Assembly: GCA_947447465.1 (NCBI GenBank)
Contig: CANFKE010000010.1
Span: forward strand, 1-64,000
Direction of reading: 5' to 3'
Source of the DNA: Chitinophagaceae bacterium
GTDB taxonomy: Bacteria; Bacteroidota; Bacteroidia; Chitinophagales; Chitinophagaceae
Length of the DNA: 64,000 bases
In this document: in pieces, positions 1 through 8,700 of the stretch
Layout of the letters: every line of letters begins with the position of its first letter
Position numbering within the stretch: position 1 is the first letter of the stretch
Position numbers and translations under genes: made by a program
The notes under the pieces: generated by a model
The model's database searches: none
What the model was told of the DNA's origin: nothing
What the model saw: the letters and a program-made list of their open reading frames with translations, nothing else

Positions 1-68
1 AGGTAGTTCTTCAAAACCTGCCCGAAGTTCGTGTCATCTTCTACTAAGAGGATTTTATTCTTTTCCAT
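1..68 (-). CDS. Response regulator, N-terminal fragment (continues off the left edge)
   Basis: Reading leftwards from an ATG at 68 gives MEKNKILLVEDDTNFGQVLK and then leaves the window. The hydrophobic beta-1 strand followed by the acidic pair (EDD) is the start of a CheY-type receiver domain, in which the acidic residues bind Mg2+ next to the phosphorylated Asp. Only about 22 codons are present, so the output domain cannot be seen. OmpR-type regulators commonly start this way. Confidence is high for a receiver domain and low for the subfamily. Confidence 0.7.
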   Translation of the reverse strand, partial: MEKNKILLVEDDTNFGQVLKNY

Positions 69-137
69 ACTTGTATGTTCGTGATGTTAGTAACTCAAAT
101 ATAGTGCCACTATGTCACATTATTATAGAATAGTTTG

Positions 138-1172
138 TTAATTGAAGCGTGGGCAGCTATACATTTTCTTACCGCCTTTGTTTTTGTAATATACACCACC
201 ATATATCAGAGACACTTCAAAGGCTCCGTAGGCTGCATTATAAGGAGATAAAGTAGATAGTGTGAAATCGTAGTTGGCCATAAATTGCAATCCTCCCAAT
301 TGGTAGCCAATTGTTCCAATGATCGCGTCATTCCACCTGTCATAAAGTCCAAGGATCAATTGAGAAGCTTTCGGGTCACGAGGATTGGTCATATTGATAC
401 GGGTCATTGAACCGAACACCAACTCTGAAGCTCCGTTTTGTGTTGTATAATAAACAGAAGGATTCACTATCAGGTTGTCACTGGTCCTGAACAGCATATC
501 CAGGTTAGCTGTTGGCCGCATATTTATCTGATTGGTGCCGTTATAGAACGATTCTACAGGTTGATTCAGATTGGCTACACCTATACCAATGTTGATATAA
601 GCCGCTTCATTAGGAATATATGCATAATTGAGGCCTGCAGCCAATGTAGTGAAGTTGGTCTTGAGTACACCTACTTTCTCTCCGTTTGGCATGTGTGTAT
701 TGAAACTGATGCCATCCCACTGATTGTCAAATGTCAAAGCGTCATAGTTCACACTGCGTTGAGTATAGCCGCCGGAAAGACCGAAAGATAACATCGACTT
801 TTCATTGAAATTCAGATGGTAGGCAGCCGATAACTGAAACTGCAATAATGCCAGACTACCGGATCCTGCTTTGTCGCTGAATATTGCTCCGCCCAGTCCC
901 AGCCAATTATTATGAACTGTTTCCCCGTTACCGCCTATTTTAAAATCCCCAAATGCATCTATGGTATTATAAGGCACCGGTAATGCAGCCCATTGATTCC
1001 TGAAGTTAGCTCCCAATCGGTAGTCATATTCAGGCATCAATGCAGTATTGGCTGGGTTAAGTAATAACGGAGAATTATAATATTGTGAAAAATGCATACT
1101 TTGGGCATTTGCCTGTTGGTAACAACCCAGCATAGCCAGAACAGCGGTATAAATCAGTTTTCTAGCGATCAT
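138..1172 (-). CDS. PorP/SprF family type IX secretion system membrane protein
   Basis: A 344-residue protein with an N-terminal signal peptide ending near AQS, followed by the family's hallmark opening, a HFSQYYNSPLLLNPA-type motif at about residues 27-41. The rest is alternating short hydrophobic strands typical of an outer-membrane beta-barrel. PorP/SprF proteins work with the T9SS, and SprF is needed to bring the giant adhesin SprB to the cell surface. The ATG overlaps the stop codon of the upstream adhesin gene by 4 nt (ATGA), so the two are very probably co-translated. By analogy with sprB-sprF, this protein is likely the dedicated partner of that adhesin. The specific pairing is inference. 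Confidence 0.9.
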   Translation of the reverse strand: MIARKLIYTAVLAMLGCYQQANAQSMHFSQYYNSPLLLNPANTALMPEYDYRLGANFRNQWAALPVPYNTIDAFGDFKIGGNGETVHNNWLGLGGAIFSDKAGSGSLALLQFQLSAAYHLNFNEKSMLSFGLSGGYTQRSVNYDALTFDNQWDGISFNTHMPNGEKVGVLKTNFTTLAAGLNYAYIPNEAAYINIGIGVANLNQPVESFYNGTNQINMRPTANLDMLFRTSDNLIVNPSVYYTTQNGASELVFGSMTRINMTNPRDPKASQLILGLYDRWNDAIIGTIGYQLGGLQFMANYDFTLSTLSPYNAAYGAFEVSLIYGGVYYKNKGGKKMYSCPRFN

Positions 1173-4100
1173 CGTAGTAAGGTTATATTGCCCTTAAGTG
1201 TCTTGCTGCTACCATCAATAAATGAAACCAGCAATACAAATCCATATGCTTCAATTGGTTGAGGCTGACCATTGAAGGTGCCGTCCCAACCGACAGACAT
1301 ATTAGTGGTCTGAAATATCAATTGTCCCCAACGGTTGTATATCCTCAGATCAATAGTTTTTATTGCCGCACCTCTCACATAAAGTACGTCATTCTCACCA
1401 TCTCCGTTAGGGCTGAAGCCGCTTGGTACGCCTACCAGAGGAACTACTTCAGCGGATACCTTTTTGCAGATCTTAGCCGGGCAGTTACTTGAATTGTAGG
1501 CAGTAAGGCAGGTATTGTAGCTGCCGGTATTGTTATACTGATGTACAGGATTTTCATCTGTTGATGATGTGCCGTCACTGAAGTCCCAAAGATATCTGGT
1601 AGCATTTACCGATAAATTGGTAAATGTAGTAGGCACATTAGCAACCGGCAAAATAGGGGAGAATGAGAAGTCGGCAGTAGGAGCGTCTATCACTTTTATG
1701 CTGTGTGTAAATGTATCAGCCCCATTGCAGGATGCAGGGTTATAAACAATGAAAGTGACCACATAGACTCCTACAGCTGTATAGGTATAAGAAGGGTTAG
1801 CTGATGTTGATGTTGATCCGTCGCCAAATGTCCAGTAATAAGTAATGCCATTTGATGTGGTAGTGAGTGGAACCATTGGTGTTCCCAGACAGATGGTGTC
1901 AGGAATGGTGAAATTGGCAGATACATCAAATCCCGAAATTGTAACTACATGCGATACAATTCCCGGAGAATTGCATGCCGCAGTGTCATTCATTGTAAGT
2001 GTAACAGTGTAGGTGCCCGGACCCGGATAGGAATGTGTGGGTGGTGTAACACCATTAAATGTACCACCATCACCAAAATCCCAATGGAAAGTGGTCCAGG
2101 ATGGAGCCCCGGCAGAACTGTATGTAGAAGTATTGGTAAATGTTGCTGTATAAGGTCCGCAATTATTGGTAACGATCGATGTGAAATCGGCAGTGATACT
2201 ATTGGTATCAACAACTATTACCAGTCTGGCTGTGTCATTGGTCACAAAACATGCATTACTATTAGCCGCTGATAAGGTAACCGTATAAGTTCCGCCCGAA
2301 GTAAATGTATGTGATGGTGAAAAAGAGGTGTCAGTTGGCGATCCGTCTCCAAAATTCCAAACAAAAGACAGGCCATTGTTGGATGTATTGGTAAAGTTGA
2401 TCGTTAGCGGAGCACATCCTGTTGTGCTGGGACTTGCTGTTACATGTGCAGCAACAGGGCCTATCTCAAATGCTATTTTCAGTGCCGCCTCATTACAGTT
2501 ATTTACAGATCCTGATATGGCACTCCAGGAACCGGTAGTGGTAGGAAATCCGCTCAGGCAACCTCCAGCTGAATAGGAAGCCGCTGTATTTCCACCGCAA
2601 TTAGCGCATATTGCCTGATAGATGATACCATTTTTGTCAAATCTGCTGGTTCCTCCATCCACATGTTCACCAAATCCTGCTGCAGTGCAGCTTCTCCCAT
2701 AATAGGTGGCATATCTTAATGTGGCCATGTTAGCTCCTAATACAATGAAGTAGAAATCCATTCCGTCGGTTGCAACACCTGTTGTAGTCGGCATACCGGT
2801 ACACATGCCTGAAGTTCCCCCTGCTAATCCCAGATTGCCTCCCCATCCGGATATGTATATGTTGGAGCAGGTATCCACCAGAAATGCGACAGGAGATATG
2901 TTAGTAACACTTGAGTTACCATTGCCATAAACCGTCGAGATCAGATCAGTAGTCAGATTTCTGTCCATTTTCATAATGAACTGCGGTGAATTTGGGTTCG
3001 TATATACTCCCGGTGTCACCGGAAATAGTCCGCCTATAGATTGTCCCATCACATATACCTCATTGGTAGGGTATATCTGTATGCCATATACCTGATCATA
3101 TCCGGTAGTGCCTATATACGTACTTTTTTGAATAGCATAGGTTCCGCCATTCAAGAACTTTGTCACAAACCCATCAGCGCCACCACCCTGGTAGGTAGTT
3201 TGCCAGCATCCTGCCGTAGTGGGGAAGTTACTGCTGTTTGTTCCTCCTGCTACATATACATACTGCTGCAACGAGTCGAACGCCAGCACATAACCGGCAT
3301 CTGATGCATTACCACTCAGATAGGTACTCCATATCAGGTTGGAACATGCGCTGTTCAGTTTGAATACAACACCATCCTGTAGGCCTGAGAGGGTAGAAGA
3401 TACTGCGGTTGGAGTTGTAGGGAAGTTAGTAGAATTGGTACACCCGGTTACATATATGTTACCGGTATTGTCCACTTGTACTTCACTTCTTGACTCATCA
3501 CCATAGTTATGTTTCAGTTCTCCATATGCATACTCTGTGGAGTCATAGTTAACGCAATCATCACTGGTGCCGCCTATATAAGTAGATCCTATCAATGCTG
3601 TACCTGTGCTGTTCATTGAAGTTACCAGCATGTCCCAGCCACCATTATTACTTGATTGGTAAGCGCCCGATGTAATAGGATAATTTTGTGATAGCGTTCT
3701 TCCGGCCATTACCAGATTACCACTATTATTCACTATCATGCTGTGCACATGTTCATTACCCAATCCGCCGAGATAAGTGGCGTATAATCGGGTGCTACCC
3801 GTGCTGTTATATTTGATTATGGAAATATCAGCAGCATAAGCAGTAAAAGTGGAATTTGAGTATCCTCCTCCCCAAGTGGTTTGAAACGCACCTGTGCTTA
3901 CAGGGAATGAGCCTCCATATTGCAGTATATTGACCAATCCCCCTGCATAAAAATTACCTGCATTATCATAGGTAGCGGTAAATCCCCAGTTGTCGGCAGT
4001 AGATCCTGTAAATGTGCTGAATACCAAAGTCGGGTCAATGACCAGTAATTGATTATGGTCATAATCATTGGGAAATTCAAAGCTCACATGGTTGTTCCTT

Positions 4101-4747
4101 AGAACATAGTTACATGCCACCTGTGTTCTTTCATTATTGATATATTGGTAAGCGAATGGCTTCATCTCCACTACTTCCCCAACACTGGTCTTGACTACCA
4201 GATCTCCCTTTCTTATCTGAATACCGTCCTGACCGTTGAATTGCAGCTTTACCATATTGGCATCCGCATGAGGTTTCACCATGAATTCATAGACCACATG
4301 CCCCTTTTCAGAGGTCACATGCATATCAATGTTGTCATAAAGGTTATCGTAATCTACAGCAAAGTTGGGGTGTATCTCACTTTTCCATTTAGTAGGATCA
4401 TTGCCGAGGAAATAATTATAATAAGTGCTTTGTGGTTTCAGTCCCCTTAGTTTTGGGGTATTGGCTCCTTCAAAGGTTACTTTATAACAGTGAAATTTCA
4501 GTTCCGGATTTACTTTGATCAGTCCGTGGTGAAATGAGTCGAGTTGGCTGTTGTTGCGTTTATCTGCAAGAACAAATCTGAAGCCGTCTTTTTCTAGCAG
4601 CACATCCGCACCCGAGGTCTCTGCCTTGAATTCAAACCAGTCACCCCATTGTCCCTTATTCTGAACGAATTCAACAGGAGATTGCGCACGACAGGTAAAT
4701 GCGGCAAATAAAAGAATATATATTCCTAATGTATAGCGTGACTTCAT
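1169..4747 (-). CDS. Secreted PKD-domain adhesin with SBBP-type repeats and T9SS type B sorting domain
   Basis: A 1192-residue exported protein. It has a signal peptide ending near CRAQS and an N-terminal FVQNKGQW-type domain common in Bacteroidota surface proteins. Next come SBBP-like beta-propeller repeats at about residues 240-750 (recurring YLGG, D.AGN.Y..G). At least four PKD domains follow between about 770 and 1100, each with a WNFGDG/WDFGDG-like core. The C-terminus (GFSPNGDGENDVL through YNRWGQ to GNITLLR) is a gliding-motility-associated (CHU_C) type B sorting domain. It should therefore be exported by T9SS and anchored at or released from the cell surface. It lies directly upstream of, and overlaps by 4 nt, the PorP/SprF gene. 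Its ligand cannot be predicted. Confidence 0.9.
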   Translation of the reverse strand: MKSRYTLGIYILLFAAFTCRAQSPVEFVQNKGQWGDWFEFKAETSGADVLLEKDGFRFVLADKRNNSQLDSFHHGLIKVNPELKFHCYKVTFEGANTPKLRGLKPQSTYYNYFLGNDPTKWKSEIHPNFAVDYDNLYDNIDMHVTSEKGHVVYEFMVKPHADANMVKLQFNGQDGIQIRKGDLVVKTSVGEVVEMKPFAYQYINNERTQVACNYVLRNNHVSFEFPNDYDHNQLLVIDPTLVFSTFTGSTADNWGFTATYDNAGNFYAGGLVNILQYGGSFPVSTGAFQTTWGGGYSNSTFTAYAADISIIKYNSTGSTRLYATYLGGLGNEHVHSMIVNNSGNLVMAGRTLSQNYPITSGAYQSSNNGGWDMLVTSMNSTGTALIGSTYIGGTSDDCVNYDSTEYAYGELKHNYGDESRSEVQVDNTGNIYVTGCTNSTNFPTTPTAVSSTLSGLQDGVVFKLNSACSNLIWSTYLSGNASDAGYVLAFDSLQQYVYVAGGTNSSNFPTTAGCWQTTYQGGGADGFVTKFLNGGTYAIQKSTYIGTTGYDQVYGIQIYPTNEVYVMGQSIGGLFPVTPGVYTNPNSPQFIMKMDRNLTTDLISTVYGNGNSSVTNISPVAFLVDTCSNIYISGWGGNLGLAGGTSGMCTGMPTTTGVATDGMDFYFIVLGANMATLRYATYYGRSCTAAGFGEHVDGGTSRFDKNGIIYQAICANCGGNTAASYSAGGCLSGFPTTTGSWSAISGSVNNCNEAALKIAFEIGPVAAHVTASPSTTGCAPLTINFTNTSNNGLSFVWNFGDGSPTDTSFSPSHTFTSGGTYTVTLSAANSNACFVTNDTARLVIVVDTNSITADFTSIVTNNCGPYTATFTNTSTYSSAGAPSWTTFHWDFGDGGTFNGVTPPTHSYPGPGTYTVTLTMNDTAACNSPGIVSHVVTISGFDVSANFTIPDTICLGTPMVPLTTTSNGITYYWTFGDGSTSTSANPSYTYTAVGVYVVTFIVYNPASCNGADTFTHSIKVIDAPTADFSFSPILPVANVPTTFTNLSVNATRYLWDFSDGTSSTDENPVHQYNNTGSYNTCLTAYNSSNCPAKICKKVSAEVVPLVGVPSGFSPNGDGENDVLYVRGAAIKTIDLRIYNRWGQLIFQTTNMSVGWDGTFNGQPQPIEAYGFVLLVSFIDGSSKTLKGNITLLR

Positions 4748-4846
4748 TAGAGTAAGGTGCTGGTAATTAAAGTAAATTTAAGAATTTTCTTTATTAAAGA
4801 CAGTAAAAAATATAGAAAGGAAAGGAGATGTGATAAGTTTCAAACT

Positions 4847-4886
4847 AAAAAAGTTACCGCAAACAGATATTTGAGGTAACTTTTTT
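4847..4886 (-). terminator. Rho-independent terminator after the YkuK-like gene
   Basis: Perfect 12-bp inverted repeat (AAAAAAGTTACC / GGTAACTTTTTT) with a 16-nt loop, flanked by A and T runs on both sides, so it could work in either direction. It lies between the YkuK-like gene and the adhesin gene, both read leftwards, and separates their transcripts. Confidence 0.75.
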
Positions 4887-4913
4887 AATTATCATGGTGT
4901 CTGATCTTTTATT

Positions 4914-5387
4914 TCAATTCACCATTTTATCTGCACAGCAACTGCTCGCAAATGCATCAGGCTTAGCTTTGAATGCATAACCCATTCCAAGAATATATCC
5001 CATTGCCTCTCTTAATGCTTCATTGCTTTTAAATTGAGGATTTGTGTTGATATCTGCATGTACTTCCATATCAACGTCATATCTGTTGAAAAGGTCACAC
5101 AACTCATAAGCCACTTCTATGCTATGAGCCACCTCAACAAGCATTCGCTCTTTGATAGAATACGGTTGTGTTGTTTTTTCATTACTGATGAACATAAAGC
5201 CACCACGTTTCTCTCTCAAGAAAACGATCACAGTTGCAAACTCAGTTTCTCCAAATCTTACCTGAGAGTCAGTGCCTATACAAACCTTTAATTTGTTGCC
5301 TGCATCCCGCTCTCGCAGTATCGTCGATTCTACTTCTTCTTTCACCGATCTTTTCAGTAACTCGCCACTAAATTTTCTCCATATCAT
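4914..5387 (-). CDS. YkuK-like (DUF458) ribonuclease H-fold protein
   Basis: A 157-residue cytoplasmic protein. The segment KVCIGTDSQV at about residues 34-43 and the later acidic stretch EVHADINTNPQFKS at about 107-120 match the YkuK/DUF458 family. That family has an RNase H-like fold with conserved acidic residues and no well-established substrate. There is no signal peptide or membrane segment. The gene stands alone: it has its own terminator downstream and a 319-nt gap upstream. Family assignment is fairly secure; nuclease activity is only inferred from the fold. Confidence 0.8.
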   Translation of the reverse strand: MIWRKFSGELLKRSVKEEVESTILRERDAGNKLKVCIGTDSQVRFGETEFATVIVFLREKRGGFMFISNEKTTQPYSIKERMLVEVAHSIEVAYELCDLFNRYDVDMEVHADINTNPQFKSNEALREAMGYILGMGYAFKAKPDAFASSCCADKMVN

Positions 5388-5706
5388 GCGATTATGTTTT
5401 AGTTAAACTAAGTTACATATCAATTACATGCTATAAAATTATTTCAATATTAATTAAATGTGAAATGCACATGATGTGAACATTTCTCACTTGTAAATAG
5501 TATTGTACTATTTCTAGTAGGTTGGGGATAGAATTAATCAATAACTAAATTTCCTGGATACTCCCTATATTCTCTGGATAATACTAAGATCATCTATGTT
5601 GAGCTCTAGTGCATTCATTTATTGTTAGTAACATATTTTTTGAATTTGATAATATGTTTAATAACTTCACTGTTCAATACATGTACCCACATCTTAATTA
5701 GATCTT
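5388..5706. other. Intergenic region between divergent genes, no gene seen
   Basis: A 319-nt AT-rich stretch between the leftward YkuK-like gene and the rightward Ig-repeat gene, so it should hold both promoters. I see no good TTTG/TAnnTTTG pair, no strong inverted repeat and no convincing short ORF. Confidence 0.5.
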
Positions 5707-8700
5707 ATGAAAAAGAAATTTATTCTCTTACCACTAGTTTTAGTACTTATCTACGTTATTGGCAGTAGTTACAGTGGTGGTGCTGCTGTGTCAGGGGGCA
5801 TTGATGGCACAGGTGCAACTAGTGCTGCAGGTTGTAGTTGTCATACATCGGCTACTTCTACTACAGTTACAATTGAATTAGATACTGCAGGTGGTACACC
5901 AGTTACGCATTATGTAGCGGGGGGCTCATATACTATTAAGATCACCGGTACTAATACCTCAGCTACATCATTACCTAAGTTTGGTTTTCAAGTGGCTGCA
6001 GTAAAATCAACAGGAGCCGGAACAGCAGCGGCAACTAACGCAGGAACACTTGCTTCTACAGGTTTGCCGGCTTTTTGTCAGAATAGTACTGTTGGTGCTG
6101 TAAATGTAATAGAGCAAACAACGGCTATCAATGCAACTACAGGTACAGGTGGTACAGGAACAACTTATGTTGTTTCCTCAATACCTTGGACAGCGCCTAT
6201 AGCTGGTACAGGATCGATAAAGTTATATGGTGTTATTAACGCTGTGGATGGTACAGGAGGCACTGGTGGTGACAAATGGAAAAATACAAACATTACAATT
6301 ACAGAACTTACTGCTCCTGTAGCTCCGATCACAGGTACATTTACGGTGTGTGTAGGTGCTAATACAACTTTAAGTGATGCTACTACAGGTGGTACATGGA
6401 GTAGTGGTACTACAACTGTCGCAACGGTAACTACGACCGGAGTTGTACATGGTGTTGCTCCGGGGACATCTGTTATCTCTTATAATGCCGGCGCAGCAGG
6501 CACTGCTACTGCTACCGTTACTGTTGTTGGTCCGCCATCTGCAGGAACAATTACTGGTGTTGCTTCAGTTTGCATTGGTTCTACCATTACTTTAGCTAAT
6601 ACGACCGCTACAGGTACAGGCGCCTGGAGTACTACTACACCGGGAATTGCAACTATCAATGCTACAACGGGCGCAGTAACAGGTATAGCTACAGGTACTG
6701 CCAACATTGTTTATACCGCAACTACATCATGTGGTTCATCTACCACCTCTGCATCTGTGCCGGTGATCACAACTCCGGTCGTTGCGGCGATATCTGGAGG
6801 CTCAACATTATGTGTGGGCAGTTCACTTACCTTAACTGATGTCACCGCATCTGGAGTATGGTCAAGTGGCGCTCCAACTATTGCAACTGTAAATAGTTCA
6901 GGTGTTGTCACAGCACTATCCTCAGGTACTGCTATCATTTCGTATACGGTAAGTAATACTTGCGGATCAACCAATGCTGTTCATACCATGGTAATGACAG
7001 CACTTCCTGATGCAGGCAATATATCAGGACCTACTTTCGTTTGTCAGAGTAGTACCATTTCATTGGTTTCTTCCGGTATGACAGGTGGAACTTGGTCAAG
7101 CAGTATTGCAGGAGTAGCTACAGTCGGTTCATCTTCGGGTGTGGTTACAGGTGTTGGTTCAGGAAACACTACCATTACTTATACTGTCACCAATTCTTGT
7201 GGCTTCGATACCGCTACCTATACGGTTACAAGTAGTGCACCTCCCAATACCGATTTTATAACTGGTAATGTCAATATCTGCACCGGATCAACGACTACCT
7301 TACATGACCCTGTGGCCGGTGGAACATGGACAATTGCCAATCCTTTGTTAGCAACTGTTACTTCTGCGGCCGGCGATTCTGCCGTAATTACAGGTTTAGT
7401 GGCAGGATCTACTACTGTATCTTATACAGCTAGCAATTCGTGCGGATCATACACAACAACAAGACCGCTGACAATAAATGACCCTGTAACAGCAGGAGCA
7501 ATTTCCGGTCCATCTTCTGCATGCACCGGAGCATCGATCTCATTTACTTATACAGGTTCTTTGGGAACAGGTACAAGTATTAGATGGCATTCCAGCAATA
7601 CTACTGTTGCCACTGTAGGGTTAACAACAGGTTCAGGAACTGCACTCGCTACCGGTAATACATTTATCAGTCTGGCCTATACAAATGCGTGTAGTTCAGA
7701 TAGCCTTGTAGTCCCATTAACTGTTAACCCGGCACCCAACGCAGGGACAATCTCAGGTGGAGGTCTAGTTTGTGTTGGTTCATCTATATCGCTTACGGAT
7801 CCTGTTACAGGTGGTACCTGGAGTAGCGGAACTCCATCTTTTGCGACTGTAAACAGTACCGGAGTAGTAACCGGTGTTGCAGGTGGTACAGCTATAATTT
7901 CATATTCTGTTACAAATTCATGCGGTACTGCAGTAGCTGTTCATACTGTTGTTGTACAGAATTTGGCTAATGCCGGTAATTTGTCCGGTCTCACATCGAT
8001 GTGTGCGGGAACTACGACTACTTTGAGTACAGATGGTACAACTGGTGGTACGTGGATATGTAATCCTACATCTGTGGCTACAATAAGTACATCTGGTGTA
8101 GTTACAGGTGTAAGTAGCGGTACAGCCAATATAACTTATATTGTCACCAATGCATGTGGTGGTGATACAGCCAATTATGCAGTATTGGTCAATCCGGCTC
8201 CTAATGCAGGTACTATTACTGGTTCATCTTCAGTTTGCGCTCCGTCATCAATAACTCTAACTGATGCTGCTACAGGTGGTATTTGGTCAAGCAGTGCAAC
8301 ATCGGTAGCAACTGTAAATGGTACTGGTGTTGTTACAGGGATCAGTAATGGTACAGCTATTATTTCTTATTCTGTTACCAATGGTTGCGGTACAGCAGTT
8401 GCTGTACATTCAGTAGTTGTCAGTACACCTGCGTCTGCAGGCACAATTTCCGGTCCTACTACAGTGTGTGAAAGTTCTTCAATTACGCTCAGTTCCACTA
8501 TTGCCGGCGGTACATGGACCAGTGGCGCTCCTACAGTTGCTACTATAAATAGTTCAGGTGTTGTTACCGGGTTAATAGCAGGTGTCTCTACAATTACATA
8601 TACTGTTACAAATGCCTGCGGTTCCGCGGCCGCTACATACGGTTTGACAGTCAATCCATTGCCGGTTGCAGGAACAATTACAGGTGCCGGTAGTGTATGC

